Assembly: GCA_031763025.1 (NCBI GenBank) | Contig: JASSKH010000021.1 | Span: 992,001-1,056,000, forward strand | Source of the DNA: Macrocystis pyrifera | Taxonomy: Eukaryota; Sar; Phaeophyceae; Laminariales; Laminariaceae | DNA: 64,000 nt | Reading direction: 5' to 3' | Shown: piece after piece, positions 22,491-36,900 of the stretch | Layout of the letters: each line of letters starts with the position of its first letter | Numbering within the stretch: the first letter of the stretch is position 1 | Notes under the pieces: model-generated | The model's database searches: none | The model's input: only the letters and a program-made list of their open reading frames with translations | What the model was told of the DNA's origin: nothing | Program-made: the position numbers and the translations under genes

Positions 22491-22714
22491 AGTAAACCAA
22501 CGTCCAGGTCGAGCCAAAGACCATGGGGGGGGGCGAAAAAGGGGCGGGTACGGGGGGGGGGGGGCGAGGAGGCGGGGGGGGGGGGGGGGCGGGGGTGGAG
22601 AGGGAAGATGCAGACACAAGACAAAATCAGCAAAAGAGGCGAGGGGCGCGAGGGTGGGGGAGAAACAAGACAAGAGCAACAAAAAAATGCGTGGAGGGGG
22701 AGGGGGAGGGGGAG

Positions 22715-23240
22715 GGGGGCGTACTCATCATTATGCATGGCCGTAGTAGTATGACCATAGACCCTCGCATCCCTACTTGTACAATGCCGGGACGGAGCTC
22801 GTCGGGTTTTCACCGACCAGGCAGACATTGCTTGCACTCAGCGCGAAGCGCCGTGAGGCGCTGGGCGAGTCGCATGAAGGGTGAGCTGCATCCTACTAGG
22901 AAGCGCTTTTGAGGCGGATTTTCTTGCATATGGATGACAGCGTCAAATAATCGATTTAATTTCTGGTGTGGCCAGTTCCAGAGACAGCAATGGGTTCACT
23001 ATGTATCTGCCTCGTGGGTGCCTTGCCATATACACACTACGTGATACGATCATCCCCCTTGTGCGGAGGGAAGGTTCTCCCCGCACAAAAATGATCTAAC
23101 TCGACCGCCAGCCGTGGTGACCACGAAAAAAAAAAAAAAGAAAAAAAACAGTGCCCTGGCTGTCTAGCTCACGTAGTGAGAGGCGTGTTTCACGGCGTTG
23201 TCGCCAACCGACACCAACCCAACCTATAATATACCAGGTA
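22715..23240 (-). mobile_element. SINE-like C-tail element, full length, reversed
   Basis: The G-rich tract GGGGGGCGTACTCATCATTA is the reversed 3' end, followed by CATGGCCGTAGTAGTATGAC, AGGGTGAGCTGCATCC, GTGTGGCCAGTTCCAGAGAC, an A tract and CTAGCTCACGTAGTGAGAGG. Confidence 0.85.
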
Positions 23241-23324
23241 TACACTTTGGGGGGGGGCAAAAGGGAACGTGCAGACAACAAAAATGAGCGGAGGGGGGAA
23301 AGTCGAAATGTAAACAACTTGTAT

Positions 23325-23665
23325 TGGCGACAAGTGGCTCAACAGGTTAAATTTCACCTCTGCTGGCGTGCGGAGGGCCTTGGTTCGATACTTGGCGGGT
23401 TAAAAAAACAAAAAAAGGTGCTTTCCCGTGCCTTTCTACCGTGTCGCGGAAGGCGCGACAGCGTGAGTTAGCACAATTCGATGAAAATCGACGAGCAATG
23501 GGAACGCTGAACGAACTCTATTCGCGACAAAAAAAGAAGGCACGTACCGGGGGGGGGGGGAAAGGAAAAGACACCTGTGACTGCGGTTTGTCCAGAAGGT
23601 CGGCGACTGTAAATAAAAGTTCCACGAGTTGAGCTGGGAAGTAAAAGCGACGACTACAAGAAAAA
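23325..23665 (+). mobile_element. tRNA-derived SINE, head type 1
   Basis: The head has an A-box-like AAGTGGCTCAACAGGTTAA and a B-box-like TTGGTTCGATACTTGGC. The body (GCGACAGCGTGAGTTAGC, ATTCGATGAAAATCGACGAG, GGCACGTACCGGGG, TTGTCCAGAAGGTCG) is shared with the SINEs at 43.4 and 49.6 kb, whose heads differ. Confidence 0.8.
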
Positions 23666-24556
23666 CTGACGCTAACGAAAAAAAGCGACGCTCACAACAA
23701 AAGGCGAGAACAACAAATGACGATGAAAAAAGTGACGATTGAACAACACAAAAGCGACGATAGAACAAGAAACGGCACCCCAAAACAAAGTGGCGATGAA
23801 AAACACAAAATACACCCTGGTATGCGACACTGACCAAAGCGTTCCTTTGCTTGGTAGGACTCGTGCCCGAAAAGTGGCACTAAAAGATAAAAAAGTGACG
23901 CAAAAACAAGAAAAAAAACATAAAAAGAGGGTGACGCAAACAAAAAAAGTGCCGGAGAAAAGCACTGACCTGACCGTCCCCGTGCTTGGTATGCCTCGCC
24001 CCCAGTCGAAGCTGGCGACGCCACTGGGGCGCGTGCTCTGTTTTGGTTGGTTTGGTAGGTGGACGTGGGGGACCTTACCGGACGACTAGCGGACTGCGGC
24101 CTATTCCTGGGCGTTTAGAAAGCGATCGCAGGTGAGGGTGAGCGTGAGGGGAAGGGTCGTTCAAAGCAAATTAGTGCACAAGTGTCGGTAGAATTGATGC
24201 CCCCATCATTTTTATATTTATATGTTTCTTAACTTTTTCGCTCCTATTTAATAGCTTCGCTTTCTCTCTTATACCTACAGTATACAGTATAGATAGTCGC
24301 AACACAGAATCGGGATCACACGGCAGGCAGGCTCATTTCCCCCCTCGCCACTACAGGCAAATCGTGACTTCTTTTCTATCAGCGCTTTCTGTACACTCAG
24401 AATGCCAGCATTTACATACGAACAAAATGCCAGCATGTACATACGTATATATATATGCACGCGTTGATGCCGCCAAGCCCACAAACTTGCAAGACCAGCA
24501 TGTACACAGGGTTAGGGTTGCACGCAAGAAACAAAAAACCCCGACACCCAGACGCT

Positions 24557-24665
24557 ACGAGTAGGAGACCGGTCTCTTTGTGCTCGCCAAGGCCTCATTT
24601 CGCCTCAACATACCACTTTTAGTGTTGAAGCGGTCAGTCAAGCGGTCAACCCGGGGTCTCCTATT
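24557..24665 (+). mobile_element. Dispersed element with GGAGACCGG / GGGGTCTCC ends
   Basis: About 105 bp, bounded by TAGGAGACCGGTCTC and CCCGGGGTCTCCTATTA. The interior has GCCAAGGCCTCA, CCACTTTTAGTGTT and GCGGTCAGTCAAGCGGTCA. It lies downstream of the membrane-protein gene. Confidence 0.65.
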
Positions 24666-24996
24666 AATAGCGTATTTGTGTTGTCCTCAAGATCGTTGCA
24701 TTCGCACAGGGTCAGGTAGGGTGATATCGATCGTTTTTCGGCGCTATCATGTTGTCATATTGATAATTTTTCTCGACAACGGTAAGGTCCAACATCAACC
24801 ATTTTCGGAAGGCTCTATACCAGATCTTTCCTTAAACACCTTAATCTTGATGTCGTTGTTGTTGTTCGGATTTGCTGACCTTCTCGTTCCGGAAAAAATC
24901 GAGCGCTAAAAAACGATCTGACTTCTAAGCGAACTCAACGGTCTCAATCAAGTTACGGTAAAAAATAAGGCATTCGGCATTCGAATGTAAACTCAC

Positions 24997-27900
24997 CGTG
25001 ATCTCGGTCTTTCTTTGTTGATGGGCTGGAAGCGCGCGCCCATAGCGTCGTCCCATTTCTCCTTCATGTATTCGCTCGTGGTCCAAAGGAGCTGAGTTGC
25101 CACGTGCGGCGACAGGACAACGAGGACGTGCAGCTTCATTTTCAGCAAACAGGAAAATTTGCTACCAGGTACACAGTACTGGTACTACTGTAGGTATTAG
25201 TGTTGGATATCGTAGCGAGCGTGTTTTGCCCTCCATACCCTGGTATCCCCGTGTTTTTCATGCAGCTTCTGAACGAAAGCTCCTACGAGTATGTATCAAA
25301 TATCGAAATCGTATCGATTACGAAGTGGTTCTTGTGTTTATCGGTATCGTGTCCACCTCCATTCTCGTTCGATGTCCAACACTACTGAATAGTGCTACTA
25401 CTAACATACCTGCTAAGGAACACCAGTTAGGGATCTAACAACAGCTTCATTTGAGCAGCATCGCATCGACGGAACAGCACCGAGGAAAACACACTCCAAT
25501 ATCAGGACACAGTCTACTCGGTGGAACACCGGATTAAACTACCGGATGGAATCACGGGCTACCCTACTGGATGGAATCACGGTTTTAACTACCGGATGGC
25601 ATAACGATAGAACAAAAAGAAGTGGATGGAATCACCGTCGTTGTCACCGATTGAACTCAAACAGGGGGCAGTTTTATTTCTATGTTCTCGCCTGGAACGC
25701 CGCCAAGCCGAGAAGCGCCGCATTCATGAAGGACAGGATGATGCCCAAAGCTACGGTGTCGTAGCTGCAGGCACAGGACAAACGTTCGAGGGTGACACAA
25801 AACGGTCGTGGAAAGCAAAACAAAGAGGTCAGATAAATGTCCGAGCCGCATAACATGATCGAAGCACGTATGATAGCAAGTATCAACGACGGCAGCTCCA
25901 GCTGCAGAACAAAATCTGAGGACAACACGCGTTCGCACGCAACATTGATACAAAAGCGATACCTTGCCAAAAAACAGCCAAACATAGGCTTCTGCTTAAC
26001 ACGGACCGCATCTGCCGCGTGCTGCGCTGATCACATGAGAGAGGCATGCAACGCGCAGCTTGCCCAAGCTATTGTTATCCCAAGTAATCCTTTTTCTGAC
26101 TTCTACCAGGCATTAATCTGAGGTATCAACATCCTAGGCTATGCTTATCTTAGGCTATCCGTAAATCCGTATCCTCCTGTAAGTCATCCTTATCCTACTT
26201 TTGACCTATCATTTTCTTACTGTAACATGTCCTCCCCCTAAGATATATACCTGGTATACATTACCTGGCAATAGTTTCTAAACATCATCTTTACTTTCCA
26301 GCTCTCTGGATAAGCCGCAGTCACAGGTGTCTTCCCTCCTCCCCCCAGGTATAAACATGCCTTCATGTTTATCGCGCATAGGTTGAATGCAGCATTCCCA
26401 CTGCCCGTTGATTTTCATCAATTTTATGCATCCTTATCCTCAACTGCGTACCCATGTCCCACGTTTTCCTCATCCTAAGCTGCAGTATCCTGTATCTTAA
26501 GCTACTCTCATCCTACGTTATCAATATAATGATCCCAAAGTCATCCTTATTTTCGCCGTACAAGCTGTCTCACCCGTCTTCTTCCGCCACTTGTGATTTG
26601 ATCAGGAGACCCGCGAACCTGAGGGATCATGACACATCGTTCGTTCGTTGTCAAAGTGCGTGTCGAACAAAAAAAAGAGAGCAAGAGAAGGACGGGATAT
26701 CAAAGGAACACGGCGGAGGCGAAGAAATATCAAAGGAATACGGCAGAGGCGATGTAAGAAGGACGCGTCAGAGCTGAATCAGATCAACATTTCACAAGTC
26801 GGACAGATGACGATTTATCTATCTACCTAAATATCAGATAGATTATCTAGATCCTCTAGATCCTATGTTTGCCGTGATGATGTGATATGTACGACCTATC
26901 TGGTACATATCTACCTCAGGAAATATGCCACGGATCATGCCCGTTGTATGTACTGCACGGCTTCCACCAGGCAACATGAGCTAGATCATACAGATCAGGA
27001 ATATATCTATCTGCCCTGAGACTGAGATCTGAATCATCAAGTAGGAATCGATCATCTGTCCGAGGTGTTCAATGTTACAACATTTCAATATTGGAAAGTT
27101 AGGCTCTTCTCGGGTCATCCCACGGGTCGGGCTAAGAATAATCTGAAAGATCACTGGTCGCGTCGGGTCGGATCGAGTCGGAGCGGGAGGTTTTCAAACC
27201 CTCAAGGGTCAGGTCAGGTCCGACCCGACCCGACCCGACCCGCGAGGTTAGACCCCACCGGTGAACAGGCAGTGCAGTAAGCATATCTACAACAATATCG
27301 TACGTGAGGAATGGACCTCCAGCTCGACTCGGCGCCTGTGTCACTTTCCTATCTTGGCTTGGTATGTTATATCGTCAACGGCGAGCCGGGTGTTGGTAGG
27401 ATGAAGCACGGGCTTAATCCGCGATATTGGCAATGCATCCGAGTGCCATAGATGTCGAGTCGAATCGTGGATCCATCGCTTATTGGCGTCGACCGGCTAC
27501 CAACCTGCGCACGAAATCGCAACTGGATTACTTCCAAAAAGTGTGAGGGTTTTCACCACAGCTGTCTGTCTATGGGGCTATCCACTTAAAGCTGCCCTGG
27601 GCTACGGCTGTACCAGGCATAGCGTTGGATATCGTATCAAAGGTTTCGATTTATCAAATATCGGGCTTTCGGTATATCGAAATAGCGCACGTGTTTTGCC
27701 CTCCATCCCCTGGTATCCCCGTGTTTTTCGTGCGGATACTGAACGAAAGCCTTCATGTATCAGATATCGAAATCGTATTATCAGTTTTTTTTCTTTATCG
27801 GTACCGTAGTCACGCAACACTAACCAAGTGTGATAACTCACAGAGTCAAGAAGGTGACCCACAACGACGCCTCCGCGAGATTGTTCTCATCTCCCTGACG

Positions 27901-30900
27901 GTAGGGCTGCAAGCCTGATAGAACGCGCAGGCCCGCTAGCGTGATGATCATCGCGATCACCACCTGCAACGCGCGGCGTAAATCAAGGAAGGAAGCCAAA
28001 ATATCCGGCGTTCCGCAAACGGCAACAGATATCAATAACATAAAATATTGGTTTCGGCGTCCGGAGCCCAGGGAACTGTGTCGATCGGTGTGTGCATGTT
28101 TGTGATGGATATTGGATATCGATAAACAAAAAAATATACCAGGAATACCATTTCGATCGTCGATATACAACAGTGGTTTGGTACACGGTACAGATAAAAG
28201 AAAAAAAAATATATATCACATGATACGATTTCGATAGTCGACATACAGTGGTTCGATATGATATTGGTGAACGAAAAATCATAATGGATGTTGTACCATT
28301 TCGATAGTCCACATACAGTTATTCGATACGATATCGATACAAGAACAATCAAATCGATACCATTTCGATAGTCGATACGTCGAAAATATCGTACTGTATC
28401 AGCATAAGCTATACGGGGATGCCAGGGGGTGGAAGGTAAAACGCGCTCGATATGATATATCTGAAGTTCGACAGAAATATATATCGATAAATCGAACCTT
28501 GCGACACAATACCCAACACTAGTGCATGTGAGGTCTGTCTAGTCTGTTCGGAGAAGGGGTCAAAATCTTCGAATCGTTGAACCACGGAAATTAGTAATCA
28601 ATAAATCAAGCAACCATCAATCAACCAATCACTCCAGCAATGATTACATTGTTTTTTCCCCAGAAAATACGAAAAAAGTCAGTTTGTTGGCTCACTTCAT
28701 ACTTAACTAAGCCAACTGATCACACTAACAACTAGCCGTGACGTCCAGCCAAGCTACTCACTGCCCTAGAATTGAGTCAACTAATCAACCAATCACTCAA
28801 GCGAGCAACCAACCAACCAATCAAAGCAATCGCTCAACCAAATCAACCAACCAAAGGAATCAACGAAACCAACCAACCACTGAAAGCTATTAATAGCAAT
28901 CAACCAACCAAGACAACAACACATTAATCAGGCAAAATATGTTTTTGACGTCCTGTATACCAGGTGCTATGCAATAAACATCACACTTTGTACAGCTTTA
29001 ATCGAGTACCAGGTACCAGGTATTCGCAGTCTCGACATAGGCATGTTAAATATTTTCGGCTCAACACAACAGTAGCACCGCACTGTTGAACGTGGTCCTG
29101 CAACACAGTGCTAACCGACGGAAAGCCGCGGTGACTCCTATTGGTTCACCTGGGTGGATGTTCCTTCCTCGAAGTAAACCAACAATCCCGTGAGGAAGAG
29201 CTTTCGGATGCATTCCCACACCTCGTAGTAGTAGACGTTGGGTCGGTACGTGCCCCACAGGAACCTGAACGGGAAGGAAACGCGGAGTTGGATTCGATCG
29301 AGCGAGCCGTGAGCGTGTTGCTGGTACGCGATAGTATACGATAGCGCAAATGTACGTAGGTGGCAGTCATCGTCGGTGGCAGTATGTGGCAGTCGTCCAG
29401 CAGTAGGTAGCAGTCATCGTCCAGCAGTAGGCGGAAATAATCGTATTGAGGTGGGTGGGCGGGCGAACGATGCATTCGTGCACAACCGTTGACCGTTACT
29501 GCTGATGTTCAACTGCTTTTTTTATAGTGGTATTTTCAATTGACAGTTGTTGTTGGTCATCGCAACACACAATTGCTTCTGATCATTGTTACTGGCGTAT
29601 TTCACCTGTCGAAACCGGGGTGGCGAGGTTTGCGTCGGTACAAAAAGCACCCGCAAAAACAACTGGCATGGAGTTCAGTAGTAGGTAGCAGCAGTAGTTT
29701 CCCCAACTACTTGTATAGAGCAGCAGTTGGTCGTTCGTGCTTTTCTCACACTGACTCATGGCCAATCTGGTCCAGCTACAAGACATTTGTAACAGGCAAC
29801 GCATTAATACACCACTACTGTATATACGAATAAAGACCTACTCTACCACTACAGTAGTGTAATGTTGTAATACTCACTTAGTTTTCTGGATGGTCGGGTC
29901 CATATCCCTCTTTAGGTACGAGACCTCGGGGTCCAGAGGCTCGGGGTTGATACGCTCCTTCCCCAGGTGAAGCACGACGAGGTAGGTCAGCGGGATCCCG
30001 ACAGGGTAGACGATAGCCATCGCAACAGCGTACCCCTGCACACCACGTGTCATACAACAAAGGGATAAAAAAAGGATACAGCACGATAAAAGTACTGTAG
30101 TGCAAACTTTAAGTTGTCTGGAAAGGTCCCACACGTCGAATAGATCAGATAGGTCAGATAGATAATTATCTGCCTGTCATTATGAGAATTGCGTACTAAT
30201 AGGATCTGTATACAGTATGGTAGTACATATCCTGCCCAGGAAAATTGTCCAAGATGATGCAGATTATACGGCTCCCACGCGGCAACATGGGCTAGATCAT
30301 ACAAATCCTACAGATCATACAGATCAGCCCTGAAATATGTAGATAATAAAGTGGGATCGATGATCTATCCGAGGTGTGAAAGGTGCAACACTAAGAAATG
30401 TGCAAAAGAGGGATACACCTCCGTAAATTTACGGTAAATCGCTTTGGTTTCGCACAGAGCTGCAGTCGTATATCTCGGGCGCCCGTTTTCACGAGAACGG
30501 ACAGAGTGAGAGGGTGCCAGAGTTGAGCAATAAGATTCCGGAAAGCTTTTGAATAAATATTTCCGAAACCAACCTTGTTCAGCGTTAGCAACCTTCTTTA
30601 CACGCCTGACAGATGATGATCTACCTATCTAATCTACTGCTGTACAACATCTAGTTCCTCAGCTGCCGTTGTGAAAGGCCAAGCAGGATCTATCTATCTG
30701 TATAGCACAGATCCAACCCAGGAAACATGTGCTAGATCATGCAGATTATACGGCTCTCGCCCGGCAACATGAGCTAGATCATACAGACCATACAGATCAG
30801 GAATCTATGTTCCCTGAAATATCTACTGTAGATGATGGTGATGATGATTACGTGGGAATGGACTATCTATACTATCTATTTGATCTGTCTGAGGTGCGCA

Positions 30901-33900
30901 ACCTTCAACTGCGGAAGAGTCGGGCACCAAAAAACGATCATACCTCTGTGCGAAACCAAAGCGTTTTAAGGTCGTACAACTTGTCTGGAACATTAGTTTA
31001 TGGTGAAGTGGTCGTTGTCGTGGTCGTTGTCTTCATCATTGTTGTGTTCACTGCCAATGCTGTGGTCGTTGTCGTGGTCGTTGTCATTTTCGTGGTGTTT
31101 TCCCCCATAGAGGTATTTTTAGCTATAAACGGTCTACCAGGTAAGGTTTAGTCCCACCGCGGATTCGACCCAACACCACCCAAGCTCACGTATACGAACT
31201 TGTACTTGTTGCTGTCGCAGCTGATACGGTAGTCCGCCTTCATGTAGCTAGACCCGTCTTCGAAATCTTGGCAATCGAATGCCTGTAGAATCTGTTGCGG
31301 TGTGCATGAAGCGAGGGCAGGAGGGGGGAGGTTACGTGGAGTTGTAGGCTTTAGAGTCAAAGTACTTCTTCAACCATGTTGTCCGTGAACATAACATGCC
31401 TCGTGAGGGGGGCGAGTGGGGGTATTCATGTCATCCATGGCCGTAGTCGTACGACCATACACCTTCGCATCTCTACAATACCGGGACGGCGAGCGGGGAA
31501 GTTGGGGTTGTGAAGTTTAGAGTCGAGAATAAGCTTTCAACCATATCGTCGTACGCACGCCTCCTAGGGGGGGTTTAGAGTTGTAGGGTTTAGAGTCAAG
31601 TACACTGCTTCAACCATTTTGTCCGTAAACACGGCTCGTAGAGAGAGGAGGCGGGGCTCACGAGTGTGCTTGTCACGATGTAGAAGAAAAAGCCTGTCAG
31701 CAGCACCCCGCCCGCCGTTCTGTCCCATGCAGCCCGCCTCTTGGCCACGTCCGATCCTGCCTTCCTGCGACACACAAAAACAACGGCAACCACGGTCTCA
31801 GCCGATTGCTGTTTACTTTACCATAAAAAAAGTACAGATGTACAATGCAACAGTCATTCCAATATACCAAGTACAGAAAGGAATACTCGTGTCCCTTTCC
31901 GGCGGTACACAACAAGAAAGCCGACGAAACAATTTACCTAATTGTCATGTTACATACTCCCGTATTTCCTCTATTGTTATGTACCTGGTACGCGTTACTG
32001 TCGTTTCTTGGAAGGAAACGACTTGCCCTGTAGTTCTCACAGCGGAGCAAGAGCAAGCTAATGGACTACCAACACGAACACATGTGTGAGTGATCAAGAG
32101 AACCCAGGGACAACCTGTATAGTGGTCGGGCCTGTCCCATACTATGCTACTACCACTACTACTAACACTCTAACAATAAGGCCGGTGGTATTGTAACACC
32201 AATACAATGGTATTAATAGTGCAATAGTCTTTACTAATACCACTATGAATCGTGACTATAAGTCGGAAGCTGACAATCCGTTTTTTTCATAGCAAAAACA
32301 CACTGGTACGGCATCTCACTTGATAGTCCTGGCGTAATACACGACGAGAGCGGCCACGATGCTCAGCGGTAGCACGGTGGTGAAGACAAGCTGCTTGAGG
32401 TAGTCGGGCCGGAAAAAGCAGCTCTGACTCAGGATGCCCCAGAAGTTCAGGCTGATCACGGATACCTTGTCCGCATACCTGATGCATGGTATACGGTACA
32501 CGGTATATTAGAAAATGGTAAATAGTACCTGGTACCAGGCATACGGAAACCTTATCCGCATACCTGACATATGGTACACGGTATACGGAATGTGAACTAT
32601 GGTACACGGTATAGGGTATGTGAAATATGGTAGAGGGTACACGGGTATATGGTATACGGTTCGGGTATGTTGAAGATGGCGTACCAGGTATTGCCTATGT
32701 TATGCGGTATCTGGCACATGATACGGGATACACCGGTATAGGGCATACGGTACTGGTATGTGAAAATTGTATACTAGGTACGGTATGCTTCGTCATGGTA
32801 TACTGTGTGTGGTATACGGTATGTGACATATGGTACATGGTACGAAGTATATGGAATACGGTACTAACACGTGAATGAGGTCTTCCAGGCACCAGGTATG
32901 GTTCGTACGAAGCAGGGAGATGTTACGGCAAGGCAAAGCAAGGCAAGGCAATTCACACAGCATCATACGACATACACAAGACAGAGACACCAACGCACCT
33001 ATTGAAAGCCTCCGGCCATTGCACATCCAGCACGGCAGGGAAGGTGGTGACGATCTGGAAATGGGCAACGATGATCTTGAAGCGCACGATGAGGGTGTCC
33101 TTCCACTTTTTGAAGAACGCGACAAGCCTAATGGGATGGGTATAGACAGAGAGACAAATTTACGACATACCACTTCACACTTTTGGGGACATCTATTCAT
33201 TACTAGAAGCTACTGTAGAGTTGAAAAAAAATTGGTCCAAGGTTAACCGGTGCATACATCGTATTGTTTTGAAGTGTTAACTCTTTCGTGACTTGCATAT
33301 AGAACAGTGACTTGAAAAGCGTTAAGTGCGGTCTAGGAAGAGCGTACTATAGTGCGAGGCTCATCATGCTGCGCGCGTGTTGTACATCTCCCTAAGTTCA
33401 CCATGACGTCCTTCGGACACATCTCGTACCTCAGTACAGCCCGGCATGTTTCGTGTGGCCGGTGCTATGTACATATAACCGTCATTGTTTTCGAGGTTTT
33501 TCACCTCTGTCCAAAAGGGCGACGCTCGGCTCGGTAGTTGTCCTATATTGAGCTACGACGGACGACGGCATTGAGACCCACACCCTTCACCGCGATGAAA
33601 AGACCCCTAAATCCTTTAAAAACGGCCGAAAAAAAGGCCCAAATCCTCTAAAAACGGTCACAAAAATCCCCGCAGTCTTACCACACGAGGACAACATGGA
33701 CCATAGCCTTCATCCAACGCGAGGGAAAAACCACGAGGGCAATGGACACATGTTAACAGCAGCAAAAGCTATCAACAAGGTGCCTCTGTGCATACAGAGG
33801 AAGACCGGTTGGCGTCCATGTGCGGCGTGGGTGTGGGAAGAAGCATCGGCAATGCTTTCTTGTGGATCAGAGGTCTTTGCACGCCTGCTGTGGCTCGTGT

Positions 33901-36900
33901 TACCATATCATGTCCTTCATCTCCTCCTGCTTCTTCTCTCTCAAGCCTCTATGCACGTGTTTGTGTACGTTGTGTCCACAATCTCACTTGCTGCTCATCC
34001 CAGCGGACACATCTCCTATATACCCCAGCAGCCTGAGCTGGACTCTCGTGGCTGATGTTATCATCGCAATTTAAAGTCAACCAACGCTCCTTCTATAGTC
34101 ACAGAGGGGATTATCAAGCACACAAACAGGGCGCTACTGCCCATTGTTTCCCTTTCAAGACTCAAACGGGGTTAATAAGCTGTGGACTACAGAGGAGGGC
34201 CACACGGCGTTGGTGTGAGCATCTCACTTGCTGGACATCCCAGCGTTCACCGCGTTCTGTGCCGCGGACTCGTTAGCAGCATCTTCCGTGTCCCTTGCGG
34301 TATCCTCCACAGTCGCGGCAGCCTTGAGCACCACTACCAGGAAAAGCGTCAGCACGGCAAGGAAAAAGCTGCATGCGTATATCCAGGCAGCGCAAACGGA
34401 CACGGGGGTTTCATCACGTAGAGGGAGGGGAGGGGTGGGGAGGGGGGGGGGGAGGGTGCGCGAATGAAAACAGCGATTTCAACGGGTGGGGTGAGGACAT
34501 CATCGAGGAAGGAAGGGAGGAGGGGAGTGGGGGGGGAGGGCGTCCAGAGGTGTTTCCCCGCAAATTATGGTGATGATTGTAATCATGTTATGATGGTCAA
34601 TAACTCCTTACACGTTTACGATTACACCTGGTAGTTCGCTAACATGAGACAGTACATGGTGGGATGGTGATGATCGGTTACATAACCGCTCATGAATGCG
34701 ATTGCATGATGGTTATGGCATACATGGTGATGATTCGAATATTGCTCACAAAATGGTGGTGACTGCCTACGCGATGGAAATCATCGCTTGCGTGATTGCT
34801 TATGGTTTCAATTACATGGTTACACTTGCTGCTCACATTATGAGGGTTCGTAGCGCACAGTTATTCGACATCATGATTGACGGAACCTGCGCACGACACA
34901 AAGCGGACTAACCCAAACCCTAAACCCAACCCATTCAAACATCACTATATCACCAACGAAACAACAGTTTTTTTTGTTCTCCGAACAAATAGTGCCAGGT
35001 ACCTGGTAAGCTCTAATGTACGCGGTGCTGGTGACTGCTTACACGCAAGGTTGGTAATGAGTGCATACACGATCGCCTATGATTGCCCAACTACATCATG
35101 ATGATCGCTGACATGGTCGTTTGTTTCAATGATAATTATTACTTGTGGTGCAGTGATGATTGATTAGACCGACATGTTGATGTTATACTTGCTGCTACTA
35201 TGGGTTTGTGAATATTGGTCATGATGGGTTTGCTATGATTGTGATACCTCATGAGATGCCTTGTGATTGCTTACATGATGGTGAGGAGTGCCGACGCAGC
35301 GTTGCCCTCCGTGCATTCGAAGCACTCGTAGCTCCCGCTGGGGTAATAGTCATTCGTGCAAACCGCGCAAACTGCGAGACGATTCATGGCCGACCGTTGG
35401 AAGAAGGGGCGAAGGCATGACGCGTGACACATCAAGACATGAGGCATGAGACATGGCGAGGCGTGTGTTATGCTCACTAGGAGAAACGGCCTCAACTCAA
35501 AAGTTAGCTGTAGATATGGCAAGGGGAGGGAAGTAAAGGAAATAAAGGTAAGGTCAGATAAAGTAAGTTAAGATGGTACGGAAAATTAAGGGAAGGCACG
35601 GAGAGGTAAACTAGAGTACTGATCCGCAGTGCCAACCGAGACGGAAACGCTTCCGATGTAGCAAGGCAGAGCGATAAAAAGGATCCAAAACCAACCCGAA
35701 AGTGCCACACACCGTCCGGAAATCCCATGTCACCCAACAGAGCCCACACTCTGCCCGAAGTTCACAAGGACCACTTTTGCCGTAGCTTGGCCCAGCGAGC
35801 GTCGAAAAACAAGCTCACAAGACTGCACCTGTAAGCCAACGTCAACTCCAACTTCAAGTACAACTTCACGTTCAGGTTGAAGTTCAACTCACGTGACCCG
35901 TTGAAGCCTTTCCTTCAAGTTCAGGTTCAATGAACCCTTAAAGCTTTCCCATCAAATTCAACTTCAAGTTCAAATTCAAGGTTAACTTCAAGTTTAACTC
36001 ACGTGACCCCTTGAAGCCTTCCCGTCGATTCACGTTCAAGTTCAAGCTTAACTCACGTGGACTCTTGAAGCCTTCCACTCAACTTCAAGTTCAAGTTCAA
36101 CTCATAAGCCTTCCCGCCAAGTTTAACTTCAACTTCAATTCACGGTCAACTCACGTGGCCCCTTGAAGCCTTCCGCGCAGTAGGAAGTCGAGTCGGACCC
36201 ACCGATGCACGCGTCCGCATTGGGGCACTCATATACCGTCAGGGAACCTGCCGCATGCGCACACAAGGAAAAGTGTGGCATAGGAGAGGGGCGAAACACC
36301 AATCAGCTAATCAGCAACATCGATAGCCAATCAGCAACATCGATATTCAGCCAATCACCACAATCGCAAAACAACATCGATGTACGTACACGTGCATGTC
36401 AACGGGAGGGACCTCCCAAGGCCCTCGCCGAAACGACGAGGCATTAACCCCTCATTACTACTATTAATATATACGTATTGTACTGATACTTTTGACTCGC
36501 CACGATACGACTACCGGGTATTTGTACTGGTAGTTGTATACTCGAATATACACTGGTACATACACAGGTATTTATCTATCGGTATTTATGTATTTATACC
36601 AGCACACTGGTACATGTGAACTCACTGTCGTCGACTCTCCAGAAACCCTCCTCCAGCGAGCACTCAGAAGCAGTCCCGTTCGACACCAAGCCGTCGGGGC
36701 ACATCGTACACGGTCTGGCACGCAAGAACACAACACAAACATCGAGGGCGCAATCTAGGTTAGTGTACTGTAAAGCGCTCAAATAATCACGGTATCAGTT
36801 GCATGCTGTCCTCCTGTCCGAGGCAAATTCGGCAGCATGGCTCATCGTACAAGCTCCGACACAAAGGGCAACCACAGGGAGCATGATCAAAACTAAGTTT

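Larger units (their letters stand above)
24997..34368 (-). other. Membrane-spanning part of the membrane-protein gene
   Basis: Hydrophobic segments: [14 protein letters not shown] (34.3 kb), [18 protein letters not shown] (33.1 kb), [20 protein letters not shown] (32.4 kb), [16 protein letters not shown] (31.7 kb), [20 protein letters not shown] (30.0 kb), [14 protein letters not shown] (29.2 kb), [15 protein letters not shown] (27.9 kb), [20 protein letters not shown] (25.7 kb). The segment between helices 4 and 5 carries [20 protein letters not shown], a conserved family loop. The tail after 25692 is charged ([15 protein letters not shown]) and probably cytosolic. Confidence 0.75.

Noticed and set aside
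22363-22754. Long Gly-rich or Pro-rich open frames on both strands
   Set aside because: They are products of the G tracts beside a reversed SINE-like element, with no conserved motif.
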